From Streptomyces halstedii (GTDB taxonomy: Bacteria > Actinomycetota > Actinomycetes > Streptomycetales > Streptomycetaceae): DNA of 64,000 bases. Positions 35,649-43,875 of this stretch are shown piece by piece. The position numbers and the translations under genes are program-made. Below the pieces are notes generated by a model, which ran no database searches, was not told the origin of the DNA, and was given only the letters and a program-made list of their open reading frames with translations. The stretch's first letter is position 1; each line of letters opens with the position of its first letter. The stretch covers positions 248,001-312,000 of the forward strand of contig JOAZ01000017.1 of assembly GCA_000720535.1 (NCBI GenBank), written 5' to 3'.

Positions 35649-38059
35649 TACTGGCAGGCCTCGCAGGACTCGGGGTTTTCGAGGGAGCAGGCGACGGCGT
35701 CCGCGTCGGGAGCCTGGGCCTGCTGGGCGGGAAGGGCGGCGGACGCGGTACGGCCGGAGGCCGCGCGGGCGATCCGGGTCGCCGGACGGGAGCGCAGGTA
35801 GTACGTGGTCTTCAGACCCCGCTTCCAGGCGTACGCGTACATCGAGGAGAGCTTGCCGATCGTCGGCGTCTCCAGGAACAGGTTCAGCGACTGGCTCTGG
35901 TCCAGGAACGGCGTACGGGCCGCCGCCATGTCGATCAGGCCGCGCTGCGGGATCTCCCAGGCGGTGCGGTACAGCGCGCGCACGTCCTCGGGGATCCACC
36001 CGAAGCCCTGCACGGAGCCGCTCGCCTCGCGCAGCGCCTCACGGGTGCGGGCGTCCCACACGCCGAGCTTCTTCAGCTCCTCGACGAGGTAGCCGTTGAC
36101 CTGGAGGAACTCACCGCTGAGGGTCTCGCGCTTGAAGAGGTTGGAGACCTGCGGCTCGACGCACTCGTACACCCCGGCGATCGAGGCGATCGTCGCCGTC
36201 GGGGCGATGGCCAGCAGCAGCGAGTTGCGCATCCCGCTCTTCGCGACGCGGGCCCGCAGGGCCTCCCAGCGCTCCGGCCAGTTCAGCTCGGTGTCGTAGT
36301 GGTCGGGGTGCAGCACACCGCGGGCGGTACGGGTCTCGGCCCAGGCGGGCAGGGGGCCCGACCGCTCGGCGAGGTCGCAGGACGCCTCGTAGGCGGCCAG
36401 CATGATCCGCTCGGAGATCCGGGTGGACAGCGCGCGGGCCTCGGGGGAGTCGAACGGCAGCCGCAGCTGGAAGAAGACGTCCTGGAGCCCCATCGCGCCC
36501 AGACCCACCGGGCGCCAGCGCGCGTTGGAGCGCCCGGCCTGCTCGGTCGGGTAGAAGTTGATGTCCACCACGCGGTCCAGGAAGGTCACCGCGGTGCGGA
36601 CGGTGGCGTCCAGCCGCTCCCAGTCCATCGAACCGCTGGAGACGAAGGCGCCCAGGTTGACCGAGCCCAGGTTGCAGACCGCGGTCTCGCCGTCGTCGGT
36701 GACTTCGAGGATCTCGGTGCACAGGTTCGAGGAGTGGATGACGCGGCCCGGCTCGGCGGTCTGGTTCGCGGTCCGGTTGGAGGCGTCCTTGAACGTCATC
36801 CAGCCCTGGCCGGTCTGCGCGAGGGTGCGCATCATCCGGCCGTACAGCTCGCGCGCCGGCATCGTCTTGCGGGCCAGGCCCTTGGCCTCGGCCGCCCGGT
36901 AGGCCGCGTCGAACGCGTCGCCCCACAGGTCCACCAGTTCGGGCGCGTCGGCGGGGGAGAACAGCGACCACTCGGTGTCCGCGTCGACCCGGCGCATGAA
37001 CTCGTCCGGGATCCAGTGCGCCAGGTTGAGGTTGTGCGTACGCCGCTGGTCCTCGCCCGTGTTGTCGCGGAGCTCCAGGAACTCCTCGATGTCCGCGTGC
37101 CAGGTCTCCAGGTAGACGGCCGCGGCCCCCTTGCGCCGGCCTCCCTGGTTGACCGCGGCGACCGAGGCGTCCAGCGTCTTCAGGAACGGCACGATGCCGT
37201 TGGAGTGCCCGTTGGTGCCCCGGATCAGCGAACCCCGGGCGCGGATGCGGGAGTACGACAGACCGATGCCGCCCGCGTGCTTGGACAGCCGCGCCACCTG
37301 GTGGTAGCGGTCGTAGATCGAGTCCAGCTCGTCCTTCGGGGAGTCCAGCAGGTAGCAGGAGGACATCTGCGGGTGCCGGGTACCGGAGTTGAAGAGCGTG
37401 GGGGAGGAGGGGAGGTAGTCCAGCCGGCTCATCAGCCCGTAGAGCGCGGCGACCTCGTCCAGGGCCCGCGCCGACTCGTCCTCGGCGAGGCCCGACGCGA
37501 CGCGCAGCATGAAGTGCTGCGGGGTCTCGACGACCTGGCGGGTGTGCGGGTGGCGCAGCAGGTAGCGGCTGTGCAGGGTGCGCAGGCCGAAGTAGCCGAA
37601 GCGGTCGTCCGCGCCGTCGGCCAGCGTCCGCTCCACGAGCGCGTCGAGCGCCTCGGCGTGCAGTGCGACGAAGGCGGCGGTGCGGTCGGCGATCAGGCCC
37701 TCACGGTGCCCCACGGCGACCGAGGCGGAGAAGGAGGTGGCACCCTGGCCGGCGGCCTCGTCGGCGATCGAGAGGGTCAGCAGCCGGGCGGCGAGCCGGG
37801 AGTACGCGGGGTCCTCCGAGATCAGGCCCGCGGCGGCCTCGGTGGCCAGCGAACGCAGCTCTGCCGCGTCCGAGCGGGCGTTGCGCCCGCGCAACGCGGC
37901 GGCGGCGACCCGTCCGGGGTCGGTGTCGGGCAGATCGACGGTGAGATCGGTCAGGGTCCGCAGCAGGGCGGTCCCGGGTCCGTCGTTCGTGGCTTCCCCG
38001 GACGTGGCGGACACAGCGGATTCGGCGGCTGAAACCGGATCGGCGGGCGCGATGGTCAC
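35648..38059 (-). CDS. nrdA: Class Ia ribonucleotide reductase large subunit
   Basis: An 803-residue R1 (NrdA) that reduces ribonucleotides to deoxyribonucleotides under aerobic conditions. The active-site cysteines lie in SSCYLLD, NLCTEI and VCNLGSVNL; the C-terminal SCEACQ gives the redox CxxC shuttle, and SPTLFNSG is the substrate-binding segment. There is no strong N-terminal ATP-cone: residues 1-55 are Pro/Ala/Ser-rich. GTG 38059 follows GAGGGAAAG. Expression is controlled by the AdoCbl riboswitch upstream, which shuts off this class when B12 for the class II enzyme is plentiful. Confidence 0.93.
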   Translation of the reverse strand: MTIAPADPVSAAESAVSATSGEATNDGPGTALLRTLTDLTVDLPDTDPGRVAAAALRGRNARSDAAELRSLATEAAAGLISEDPAYSRLAARLLTLSIADEAAGQGATSFSASVAVGHREGLIADRTAAFVALHAEALDALVERTLADGADDRFGYFGLRTLHSRYLLRHPHTRQVVETPQHFMLRVASGLAEDESARALDEVAALYGLMSRLDYLPSSPTLFNSGTRHPQMSSCYLLDSPKDELDSIYDRYHQVARLSKHAGGIGLSYSRIRARGSLIRGTNGHSNGIVPFLKTLDASVAAVNQGGRRKGAAAVYLETWHADIEEFLELRDNTGEDQRRTHNLNLAHWIPDEFMRRVDADTEWSLFSPADAPELVDLWGDAFDAAYRAAEAKGLARKTMPARELYGRMMRTLAQTGQGWMTFKDASNRTANQTAEPGRVIHSSNLCTEILEVTDDGETAVCNLGSVNLGAFVSSGSMDWERLDATVRTAVTFLDRVVDINFYPTEQAGRSNARWRPVGLGAMGLQDVFFQLRLPFDSPEARALSTRISERIMLAAYEASCDLAERSGPLPAWAETRTARGVLHPDHYDTELNWPERWEALRARVAKSGMRNSLLLAIAPTATIASIAGVYECVEPQVSNLFKRETLSGEFLQVNGYLVEELKKLGVWDARTREALREASGSVQGFGWIPEDVRALYRTAWEIPQRGLIDMAAARTPFLDQSQSLNLFLETPTIGKLSSMYAYAWKRGLKTTYYLRSRPATRIARAASGRTASAALPAQQAQAPDADAVACSLENPESCEACQ

Positions 38060-38166
38060 TGGGCTTTCCCTCGCTCGGCTGGGGCCCGCGGGAGGAGGGG
38101 GAGCCGGGCAGGGGGCGGCCGGGGCGGGCAGCACCGTGTACGGCGTCCACCGGCCTATCCGCGAGG

Positions 38167-38187
38167 CCCGGACGTCTGGCGTCCGGG
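38167..38187 (-). terminator. Possible riboswitch expression-platform hairpin
   Basis: 8-bp CCCGGACG/CGTCCGGG stem between the riboswitch aptamer and the nrdA start. There is no U-run, so attenuation by this hairpin is uncertain. Confidence 0.4.
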
Positions 38188-38204
38188 TCGGTCGATCCGG
38201 ACGC

Positions 38205-38306
38205 GCTGTCGGCAGGTCGTCGGACTTGCGGGTAGCACAGATGTGCACCGATCACACCGTTGCGGGACAGTTCCGGATTCGCACCGGATTCCCCTGCGGC
38301 GACAGC
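38205..38306 (-). ncRNA. Adenosylcobalamin (B12) riboswitch of nrdAB
   Basis: Reading the minus strand, the leader shows the AdoCbl aptamer marks in order: a GCTGTCG/CGACAGC closing stem (38300-38306 and 38205-38211), GGGAATCCGGTG, GCGAATCCGG, CTGTCCCGCAACGGT, and the B12-box AGTCCG..ACCTGCC. A riboswitch controlling the class Ia RNR operon is established in S. coelicolor. AdoCbl is expected to reduce nrdAB expression. A TATGCT -10 box at 38314-38319 would start the RNA at the first base of the aptamer. Confidence 0.92.
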
Positions 38307-38313
38307 GAGCACG

Positions 38314-38319
38314 AGCATA
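38314..38319 (-). promoter_or_regulatory. Candidate -10 of nrdAB promoter
   Basis: TATGCT on the minus strand, about 8 bases before the first base of the riboswitch. The matching -35 region falls inside the terminator hairpin of the upstream GNAT gene, and no good -35 hexamer is visible. Confidence 0.45.
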
Positions 38320-38356
38320 CATGTGGGGGCCGCCCGATCGAGCGGCCCCCACATGT
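38319..38356 (-). terminator. Terminator of the GNAT gene
   Basis: Perfect 15-bp stem ACATGTGGGGGCCGC/GCGGCCCCCACATGT with an 8-base loop, 26 bases downstream of the GNAT stop. It insulates the nrdA leader from read-through. Confidence 0.88.
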
Positions 38357-38381
38357 TGTGTCGTACGCGAGGGTTGCCCGG

Positions 38382-38882
38382 TCAGAGATCCAGGCGGAAG
38401 GTGAGCAGCGGGACCGCCGGAATGGGCGCCCAGTCCCGCTCCGGGGTCCGTGTGAAGCCCAGCCGGAGGTAGATGCGGTGGGCGGCCGCCATGGTCGTCT
38501 GCGTCGACAGGACGAGCCCGGAGAGCCCTTCCGTCGCGCGGGCCCGGTCGACGCAGGCACGGACGAGCGCCTCGCCCACGCCGCGTCCACGGGCCTCGGG
38601 GGTGACGGCGAGCATACGCATTTCGGCCTCCCCCTCGCGGGCGATGTCGGCCCACGGGGTGCCCGCCGTGACGTAGGTGACGCCGCCCAGCAGCCGGCCC
38701 TCGCCGTCGGTCGCGACGAGGACGTCGGCCTCGGCCGCCCGGCGGGCGACGGCACGCAGCTCCGCCAGATACGGGTCCTCGGCGCCGAAGTCCAGCAGCC
38801 CGTCCCCGAGGTAGGCCTCGGCGGTGATGTCGCCCAGGGCGGTGTGCTGGGCGGGGTGCACGGGTCCGATCGTCAGGTCCAT
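38382..38882 (-). CDS. GNAT-family N-acetyltransferase
   Basis: A 166-residue GNAT-fold acetyltransferase. The acetyl-CoA pyrophosphate loop is EARGRGVGEALV (Q/RxxGxG/A type) near residue 98, and AAHRIYLRLGF is the C-terminal signature. No neighbour points to a substrate. Start MDLTIGP at 38882. It is separated from nrdA by a strong terminator. Confidence 0.88.
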   Translation of the reverse strand: MDLTIGPVHPAQHTALGDITAEAYLGDGLLDFGAEDPYLAELRAVARRAAEADVLVATDGEGRLLGGVTYVTAGTPWADIAREGEAEMRMLAVTPEARGRGVGEALVRACVDRARATEGLSGLVLSTQTTMAAAHRIYLRLGFTRTPERDWAPIPAVPLLTFRLDL

Positions 38883-39023
38883 GGCGGGCCAGTGTGCCGG
38901 AGCGGGCGGGAGGACGCACCGGGTTTTCCGGTGGTGCGGCACGCCGGACCGGACACGCCGGACCGGGGGCCGGTCCGGCGTGTCCTGGGGGTCCGGGTGG
39001 TTCGGGGGGTCCCGAGGGGTGGG

Positions 39024-40658
39024 TCAGCGGCCGCCGGGGGCGCCCACCGTGGCCGGCGGGAGCTCCGCCTGCACGCCCGGGTCGCCCGCGTCCGCCGTGT
39101 AGTCGGCCGGCGAGGTCTCGTCCACACCGGCCGGGGCCTTCAGCGCGTTCAGGACGAACGTCAGCACGACCACCACGAGCACGTTCAGGACGAACGCGGT
39201 GAGGCCGATGTAGCCGATCTCGCCCAGGCCCGGGATCTCCTTCGACGAGCCGCCGAAGTGCTTCTGGGTCGGGCTGGCCACGCCGTACGCGGCCACGGTG
39301 CCGTAGACCATGCCGACCGCCCAGCCGGCGATCAGCGCCCAGCGGTGGAACCACCGGGTGAACAGGCCGCCCACCAGGGCCGGCATCGTCTGGAGGATCC
39401 AGATCCCGCCGAGCAGCTGGAAGTTGATCGCGACCGTCTTGTCCATGGTGAGGACGAAGGCGAGCGCGCCGACCTTGACCAGCAGCGAGACCAGCTTGGA
39501 GACCCTCGTCTCCTGCGCGGGTGTCGCGCCGGGCCTGAGGAAGTCCTTGTAGATGTTGCGGGTGAAGAGGTTCGCGGCGGCGATCGACATGATCGCGGCG
39601 GGGACCAGGGCCCCGATGCCGATGGCGGCGAAGGCCACACCGGCGAACCAGTCCGGGAACATGGTCTCGAACAGCTGGGGGATGGCGAGCTGTCCGTTGT
39701 CCACCTTGATGCCGGCGGCGATCGCCATGAAGCCGAGCAGGGCCAGCAGACCCAGCATCAGCGAATACAGCGGCAGGATCGTGGTGTTGCGCCGGATCAC
39801 GTCACGGCTGCGGCTGGAGAGCGTCGCCGTGATGGAGTGCGGGTACATGAAGAGCGCCAGCGCCGAGCCCAGTGCCAGCGTGGCGTAACCCCACTGGCCG
39901 GCGGCGCCGGGCGCGAGTCCGGCCACCGGTTTGCCGGCCGCCTCGTTCTTCTGGGCGAACGCCTCGCCCGCCTTGGCGAAGATCTCGTCGAAGCCGCCGA
40001 GCTTGATCGGGATGTAGATGATGGCCACAGCGATGACCAGGTAGATCAGCCCGTCCTTGACGAACGCGATGAGCGCCGGGGCGCGCAGCCCGGAGGAGTA
40101 GGTGTACGCGGCGAGGACGGCGAAGGCGATCAGCAGCGGCAGGTCCTTGACGAACCAGTGCGTGGTCTCGCCGCCGCCGACGCCCATGACGTCCAGGACG
40201 GCCTGGATGCCGACCAGTTGGAGGGCGATGTAGGGCATCGTGGCGAGGATGCCGGTCACGGCGACCGCCAGTGACAGGCCCTTGGAGCCGAAGCGGCCGC
40301 GGACGAAGTCCGAGGTGGTGACGTATCCGTGCTTGTGCGAGACGGACCAGAGCCGCGGCAGGAAGGTGAAGACGAGCGGGTAGACGAGGATCGTGTAGGG
40401 GACCGCGAAGAAACCCGCGGCGCCCGCCGCGTAGATGGCCGCGGGGACCGCGACGAAGGTGTACGCCGTGTAGAGGTCGCCGCCGAGCAGGAACCAGGTG
40501 ACCCAGGTGCCGAACGACCGTCCGCCCAGGCCCCATTCGTCGAGGGTCGCCTCGTTCTCGGCCCGGCGCCAGCGCGCGGCCAGGAAGCCCATGACCGTGA
40601 CGGCCGCGAAGAAGAAGATGAAGACGGCGAGTGCCACGCCGTTCACGCCGTCCTTCAT
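39024..40658 (-). CDS. mctP: Sodium:solute symporter, MctP monocarboxylate permease type
   Basis: A 544-residue SSS-family symporter with about 13 transmembrane helices. The family signature GGRSFGTWVTWFLLGGDLYTAY near residue 45-65 and the GYVTTSDFVRGRFGSK, YIALQLVGIQ and FMYPHSITATLSSRSRD blocks match the actinobacterial/rhizobial MctP group, which imports lactate, pyruvate and other short monocarboxylates. The C-terminal tail is acidic. It overlaps its small partner by 4 bases (ATGA), and the pair is a standard unit. Confidence 0.85.
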   Translation of the reverse strand: MKDGVNGVALAVFIFFFAAVTVMGFLAARWRRAENEATLDEWGLGGRSFGTWVTWFLLGGDLYTAYTFVAVPAAIYAAGAAGFFAVPYTILVYPLVFTFLPRLWSVSHKHGYVTTSDFVRGRFGSKGLSLAVAVTGILATMPYIALQLVGIQAVLDVMGVGGGETTHWFVKDLPLLIAFAVLAAYTYSSGLRAPALIAFVKDGLIYLVIAVAIIYIPIKLGGFDEIFAKAGEAFAQKNEAAGKPVAGLAPGAAGQWGYATLALGSALALFMYPHSITATLSSRSRDVIRRNTTILPLYSLMLGLLALLGFMAIAAGIKVDNGQLAIPQLFETMFPDWFAGVAFAAIGIGALVPAAIMSIAAANLFTRNIYKDFLRPGATPAQETRVSKLVSLLVKVGALAFVLTMDKTVAINFQLLGGIWILQTMPALVGGLFTRWFHRWALIAGWAVGMVYGTVAAYGVASPTQKHFGGSSKEIPGLGEIGYIGLTAFVLNVLVVVVLTFVLNALKAPAGVDETSPADYTADAGDPGVQAELPPATVGAPGGR

Positions 40659-40909
40659 GCCGACGCACCCCCCTTGCGGGCGCGCTGGTCACGCTGCCAC
40701 AGCTTGTACGCGGTCATGGTGAGCGCGGTCGAGATGAGCACCCAGAGCATCTGGTACCAGTAGAAGAAGGGGATGCCGATGAAGGTGGGGTCGACCCTCG
40801 CGTAGGAACTCACCCAGAGCATCGCGACGAACGGCGCGAGCAGGCAGAGCCCGATGACCACTCTCATGGGTGTCACGGTCGGTCGTTTCGCATCGGTGTC
40901 TTCCGGCAT
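40655..40909 (-). CDS. DUF3311 small membrane protein
   Basis: An 84-residue DUF3311 protein with two helices: residues about 16-35 and 45-65. It is routinely encoded just before an SSS symporter, as here, with an ATGA overlap. A small subunit or assembly factor for MctP is the likely role, but it is not proven. The next 504 bases upstream have no gene. Confidence 0.85.
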   Translation of the reverse strand: MPEDTDAKRPTVTPMRVVIGLCLLAPFVAMLWVSSYARVDPTFIGIPFFYWYQMLWVLISTALTMTAYKLWQRDQRARKGGASA

Positions 40910-41127
40910 GTGGCGACTCCGTCCCCTCGCTGATCACCTGTTGTCATGCGCATGGAATCTAGGGGAGGTGTCCGGTCACCGTAACCCCCTGTCCGCATCG
41001 CGGTCGCGCGACGGTGGGTGCCACCGGGCACCCCCTCCCGCGCCCGCGTGGCCCCGTCGGCGACGGTGAGGTGTCGGAGAGGATCACGGGCGCCGGGGCC
41101 CGGCGGTTCACGCCGGGAGGGTTCATC

Positions 41128-41259
41128 GCCCGGACGGAGGACGTGACGGCGCAGGCGTTGACGCGCGGCACGCCCGGACGGAGGACGCGACGGCGGAGGC
41201 GTTGACGCGCGGCACGCCCGGACGGAGGACGCGACGGCGGAGGCGTTGACGCGCGGCAC
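41128..41259. repeat. Three tandem copies of a 44-bp repeat
   Basis: Copies at 41128-41171, 41172-41215 and 41216-41259, starting GCCCGGACGGAGGAC and ending GCGTTGACGCGCGGCAC. The second and third are identical; the first differs at a few bases. 44 is not a multiple of three and no frame is open through all copies, so it is not coding. Each contains GCGTTGACGCGC, a near-palindrome. Confidence 0.9.
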
Positions 41260-41362
41260 GCGAACAGGCCCGCCGCCGCGGCCCGGTGGCACACCGCGAG
41301 CCGCGGCCCGGTGACCGCCCGAGCCGCGGCCCGCGATCCGGTTCCGCGGCCCCGTGACACGC

Positions 41363-41397
41363 CTCCGCCCCCGGTCCGTCGAGGGCCGGGGGCGGAG
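41363..41397 (-). terminator. Terminator of dasR
   Basis: 12-bp CTCCGCCCCCGG/CCGGGGGCGGAG stem with an 11-base loop, 16 bases beyond the dasR stop. Confidence 0.8.
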
Positions 41398-41413
41398 AGG
41401 CGGGTGTCCGGAT

Positions 41414-42178
41414 CTATTCGGTGGGCCGCTTGAGCCGGGCCACGAACTTGTAGCGGTCGCCCCGGTACACCGAGCGCACCCACTCCACCGGTTCGCCCTG
41501 CCCGTCGACCGAGTGCCGGGACAGCATCAGCATGGGAAGCCCCACGTCGGTGCCGAGCAGGCCCGCCTCGCGCGGGGTGGCGAGGGAGGTCTCGATGGTC
41601 TCCTCGGCCTCGGCCAGGCGTACGTCGTACACCTCGGCCAGCGCGGTGTAGAGCGAGGTGTACTTCACGAGCGAACGGCGCAGGGCCGGGAAGCGTTTGG
41701 CCGAAAGGTGGGTGGTCTCGATCGCCATGGGCTCACCGCTGGCGAGCCGGAGCCGCTCGATGCGCAGCACCCGTCCGCCCGCCGTGATGTCCAGCAGACC
41801 GGCGAGCCGGTCGTCCGCCGTGACGTACCCGATGTCCAGCAGCTGGGACGTCGGTTCCAGTCCCTGGGCGCGCATGTCCTCGGTGTACGAGGTGAGCTGA
41901 AGCGCCTGGGAGACCTTCGGCTTGGCGACGAAGGTGCCTTTACCCTGGATGCGTTCCAGCCGGCCCTCGACGACGAGCTCCTGGAGGGCTTGACGGACGG
42001 TGGTGCGCGAGGTGTCGAACTCGGCCGCCAGGGTGCGCTCGGGGGGCACCGGCGTACCGGGCGGCATGGTGTCGGTCATGTCGAGGAGGTGCCGCTTGAG
42101 CCGGTAGTACTTCGGTACGCGCGCGGTGCGCGTACCCGTACCCGTCTCGCTCGTGTTATTGCCCCCGTCGGCGCCCAT
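41414..42178 (-). CDS. dasR: GntR/HutC-family global repressor DasR
   Basis: A 254-residue GntR/HutC-family regulator that represses genes for chitin and GlcNAc use, development and antibiotics. It releases DNA when it binds glucosamine-6-phosphate. The winged-helix (residues about 20-90, [24 protein letters not shown]) and UTRA effector domain (100-250, [21 protein letters not shown]) are intact. ATG 42178 (MGADGGN) gives the exact length of S. coelicolor DasR; an upstream start at 42250 is unlikely. It is divergent from dasA and shares the dre-containing region. Confidence 0.96.
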   Translation of the reverse strand: MGADGGNNTSETGTGTRTARVPKYYRLKRHLLDMTDTMPPGTPVPPERTLAAEFDTSRTTVRQALQELVVEGRLERIQGKGTFVAKPKVSQALQLTSYTEDMRAQGLEPTSQLLDIGYVTADDRLAGLLDITAGGRVLRIERLRLASGEPMAIETTHLSAKRFPALRRSLVKYTSLYTALAEVYDVRLAEAEETIETSLATPREAGLLGTDVGLPMLMLSRHSVDGQGEPVEWVRSVYRGDRYKFVARLKRPTE

Positions 42179-42335
42179 GGCCCGCCTTCCCGACTGCTGC
42201 GTTGCTGCCGTCACCGGCTCCTCCGTCTGTCGCGGCTCACATGGTGGCACGGTCCGGTCACGGGTCGTCGCCCTCTCTTAGATGTCGGTCCTATAACGGA
42301 CGCGAGTGCACTTCTTATACACCCTTGACACCCCT

Positions 42336-42351
42336 AAAGGTCTAGGCCAAG
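42336..42351 (+). promoter_or_regulatory. DasR operator (dre) site 1 of dasA
   Basis: AAAGGTCTAGGCCAAG matches the dre consensus ACTGGTCTAGACCACT at 11 of 16 positions. It lies 24 bp from the second site, consistent with the paired dre sites of dasA in other Streptomyces. Confidence 0.7.
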
Positions 42352-42359
42352 CTCCGGGT

Positions 42360-42375
42360 ACTGGTCTAAACCATT
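42360..42375 (+). promoter_or_regulatory. DasR operator (dre) site 2 of dasA
   Basis: ACTGGTCTAAACCATT, 14 of 16 matches to the dre consensus, about 90 bases before the dasA start. A second CTGGTCT/AGACCAG inverted repeat spans 42361-42384 and overlaps it. Confidence 0.85.
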
Positions 42376-42464
42376 AAAGACCAGGTCCCAGCCCCACAGG
42401 CAGTACCAGGCGTACGTCTTCGCGGTGGGCGGGGGGTTGCTGGTATCCCTGAGGAGGGTGTGGC

Positions 42465-43763
42465 ATGAAGCGCAAGCTCATTGCGGCGATCGGCGTCGCC
42501 GGCATGTTGATGTCCGTCGCGGCGTGTGGATCCGACGACAAGGCGTCGTCGCAGGATCCCAAGGACCGCAAGGAAGACCTGACCGTCTGGCTGATGGGTG
42601 AGGCCCAGACGACCTGGCCGGAACTTGTCAAGGACGTCAACTCCGAGTTCAACAAGAAGTACCCCAATGTCAAGGTCAAGGTCCAGTACCAGGGCTGGGC
42701 CGACAAGGTCAAGAAGCTTGACACCTCCCTCGGCGGCGACAAGTTCCCGGATGTCGTCGAGCTCGGTAACACCGAGACCATGCAGTACATCCTCAACGGC
42801 GCGCTCGGCGAGATCGACCTCAAGAAGCACGAGAACTCGGACACCTGGATCAAGGGTCTGAAGGACACCTGCTCCTTCGAGGGCAAGGTCTACTGCGTTC
42901 CTTACTACGCCAGCGCCCGTCTCGCGGTCTACAACAAGGACATGCTCAAGGCCGGCACCGGCAGTGAGGAGCTCCCGCAGACCGAGGACGAGTTCCTCAA
43001 GGCGATGGACCAGGTGTCCACGGAGCTTGGCAAGAAGGACAAGCGCGCCTCGTCCCTCTACTACCCCGGCCGTTACTGGTACGCCGCGATGTCCTACGTC
43101 GCCGCCGAGGGTGGCCAGATCGCCACCTACGACGACGGCAAGAAGGAGTGGAAGGCCGCCCTCTCCACCCCCGAGGCCCAGAAGGGCATCAGCCACTACG
43201 TCGACCTGGTCAAGAAGTACAACAAGGCCGACCAGACGAAGGACGAGCAGGACCACGCCAACGTCATGGCCAACGAGAAGGCCGCGGTCATCTACGGCCA
43301 GGCCTGGGAAGCCGGTTCCGTCACCGGGGGCGACAACGGCAACCCGAAGCTGGAGGGCAAGATCGCCACGGCCGGTATGCCCGGCCCGAACGGCAAGGCG
43401 CTCCCGTCCTTCATCGGTGGCTCGGACCTCGCGACCATCTCCAAGTCCAAGGTCCAGGACCTCGGCGAGGAGTGGATCTCCCTCTTCACCAACGCGAAGT
43501 CCATGGACGTCCTCGCGTCGAAGAACATCCTCCCCAACAACGAGACGCAGCTGGAGCCGCTGAAGGCCAAGCCTGAGACGGCCGCCATCGCCAACGCGGT
43601 GCCGGACGCCTGGTTCACGCCGATCGCGCCGGGCTGGGCCTCCGTCGAGAAGGAGGAGATCCTGAAGAACATGCTCCTGGAGATCATCAAGGGCAGCTCC
43701 GTCGCCGACGCCACGAAGAAGGCCGACGAGAAGATCGACGCCCTGATCAACAAGAAGGCCTGA
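42465..43763 (+). CDS. dasA: DasA sugar-binding lipoprotein (N,N'-diacetylchitobiose)
   Basis: A 432-residue lipoprotein of ABC extracellular-binding family 1. The lipobox is VAAC at residues 17-20 after a short signal (KRKLIAAIGVAG). The rest is a two-lobed sugar-binding fold with WLMGEAQTTW and GRYWYAAMSYVAAEGGQ blocks. It captures N,N'-diacetylchitobiose outside the membrane and delivers it to DasBC. GGAGG sits before ATG 42465. An intercistronic hairpin separates it from dasB, which would raise binding protein over permease. Confidence 0.95.
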   Translation: MKRKLIAAIGVAGMLMSVAACGSDDKASSQDPKDRKEDLTVWLMGEAQTTWPELVKDVNSEFNKKYPNVKVKVQYQGWADKVKKLDTSLGGDKFPDVVELGNTETMQYILNGALGEIDLKKHENSDTWIKGLKDTCSFEGKVYCVPYYASARLAVYNKDMLKAGTGSEELPQTEDEFLKAMDQVSTELGKKDKRASSLYYPGRYWYAAMSYVAAEGGQIATYDDGKKEWKAALSTPEAQKGISHYVDLVKKYNKADQTKDEQDHANVMANEKAAVIYGQAWEAGSVTGGDNGNPKLEGKIATAGMPGPNGKALPSFIGGSDLATISKSKVQDLGEEWISLFTNAKSMDVLASKNILPNNETQLEPLKAKPETAAIANAVPDAWFTPIAPGWASVEKEEILKNMLLEIIKGSSVADATKKADEKIDALINKKA

Positions 43764-43777
43764 CCTTCCCATGCCAG

Positions 43778-43807
43778 GCGGGGCCCGGCAGCGATGCCGG
43801 GCCCCGC
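43778..43807 (+). terminator. Attenuating hairpin between dasA and dasB
   Basis: 13-bp GCGGGGCCCGGCA/TGCCGGGCCCCGC stem with a GCGA loop and a TCCTTTCC tail. It could partly stop or stabilise transcripts so that DasA exceeds DasBC. Confidence 0.85.
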
Positions 43808-43875
43808 TCCTTTCCCGCAAGTGAACGCCGTGAAATCCGGGGACTGCCTCGGACCCGCGATGGAAGGTCAGCCAC

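Larger units (their letters stand above)
40910..41413. other. Gene-free stretch with tandem repeats
   Basis: 504 bp between the DUF3311 gene and dasR. It holds three copies of a 44-bp repeat, GCCGCGGCCC-rich degenerate copies after it, and the dasR terminator. I see no convincing coding region on either strand. The promoter for the DUF3311-mctP unit should lie near 40915-41000 but is not recognisable. Confidence 0.7.

Noticed and set aside
37680-40274. 864-residue plus-strand frame across nrdA, GNAT and mctP
   Set aside because: Runs through three recognised genes, the riboswitch and a terminator on the other strand; low-complexity composition.
40910-41413. CRISPR-like array from the 44-bp units
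   Set aside because: Units are directly adjacent with no spacers and no cas genes.
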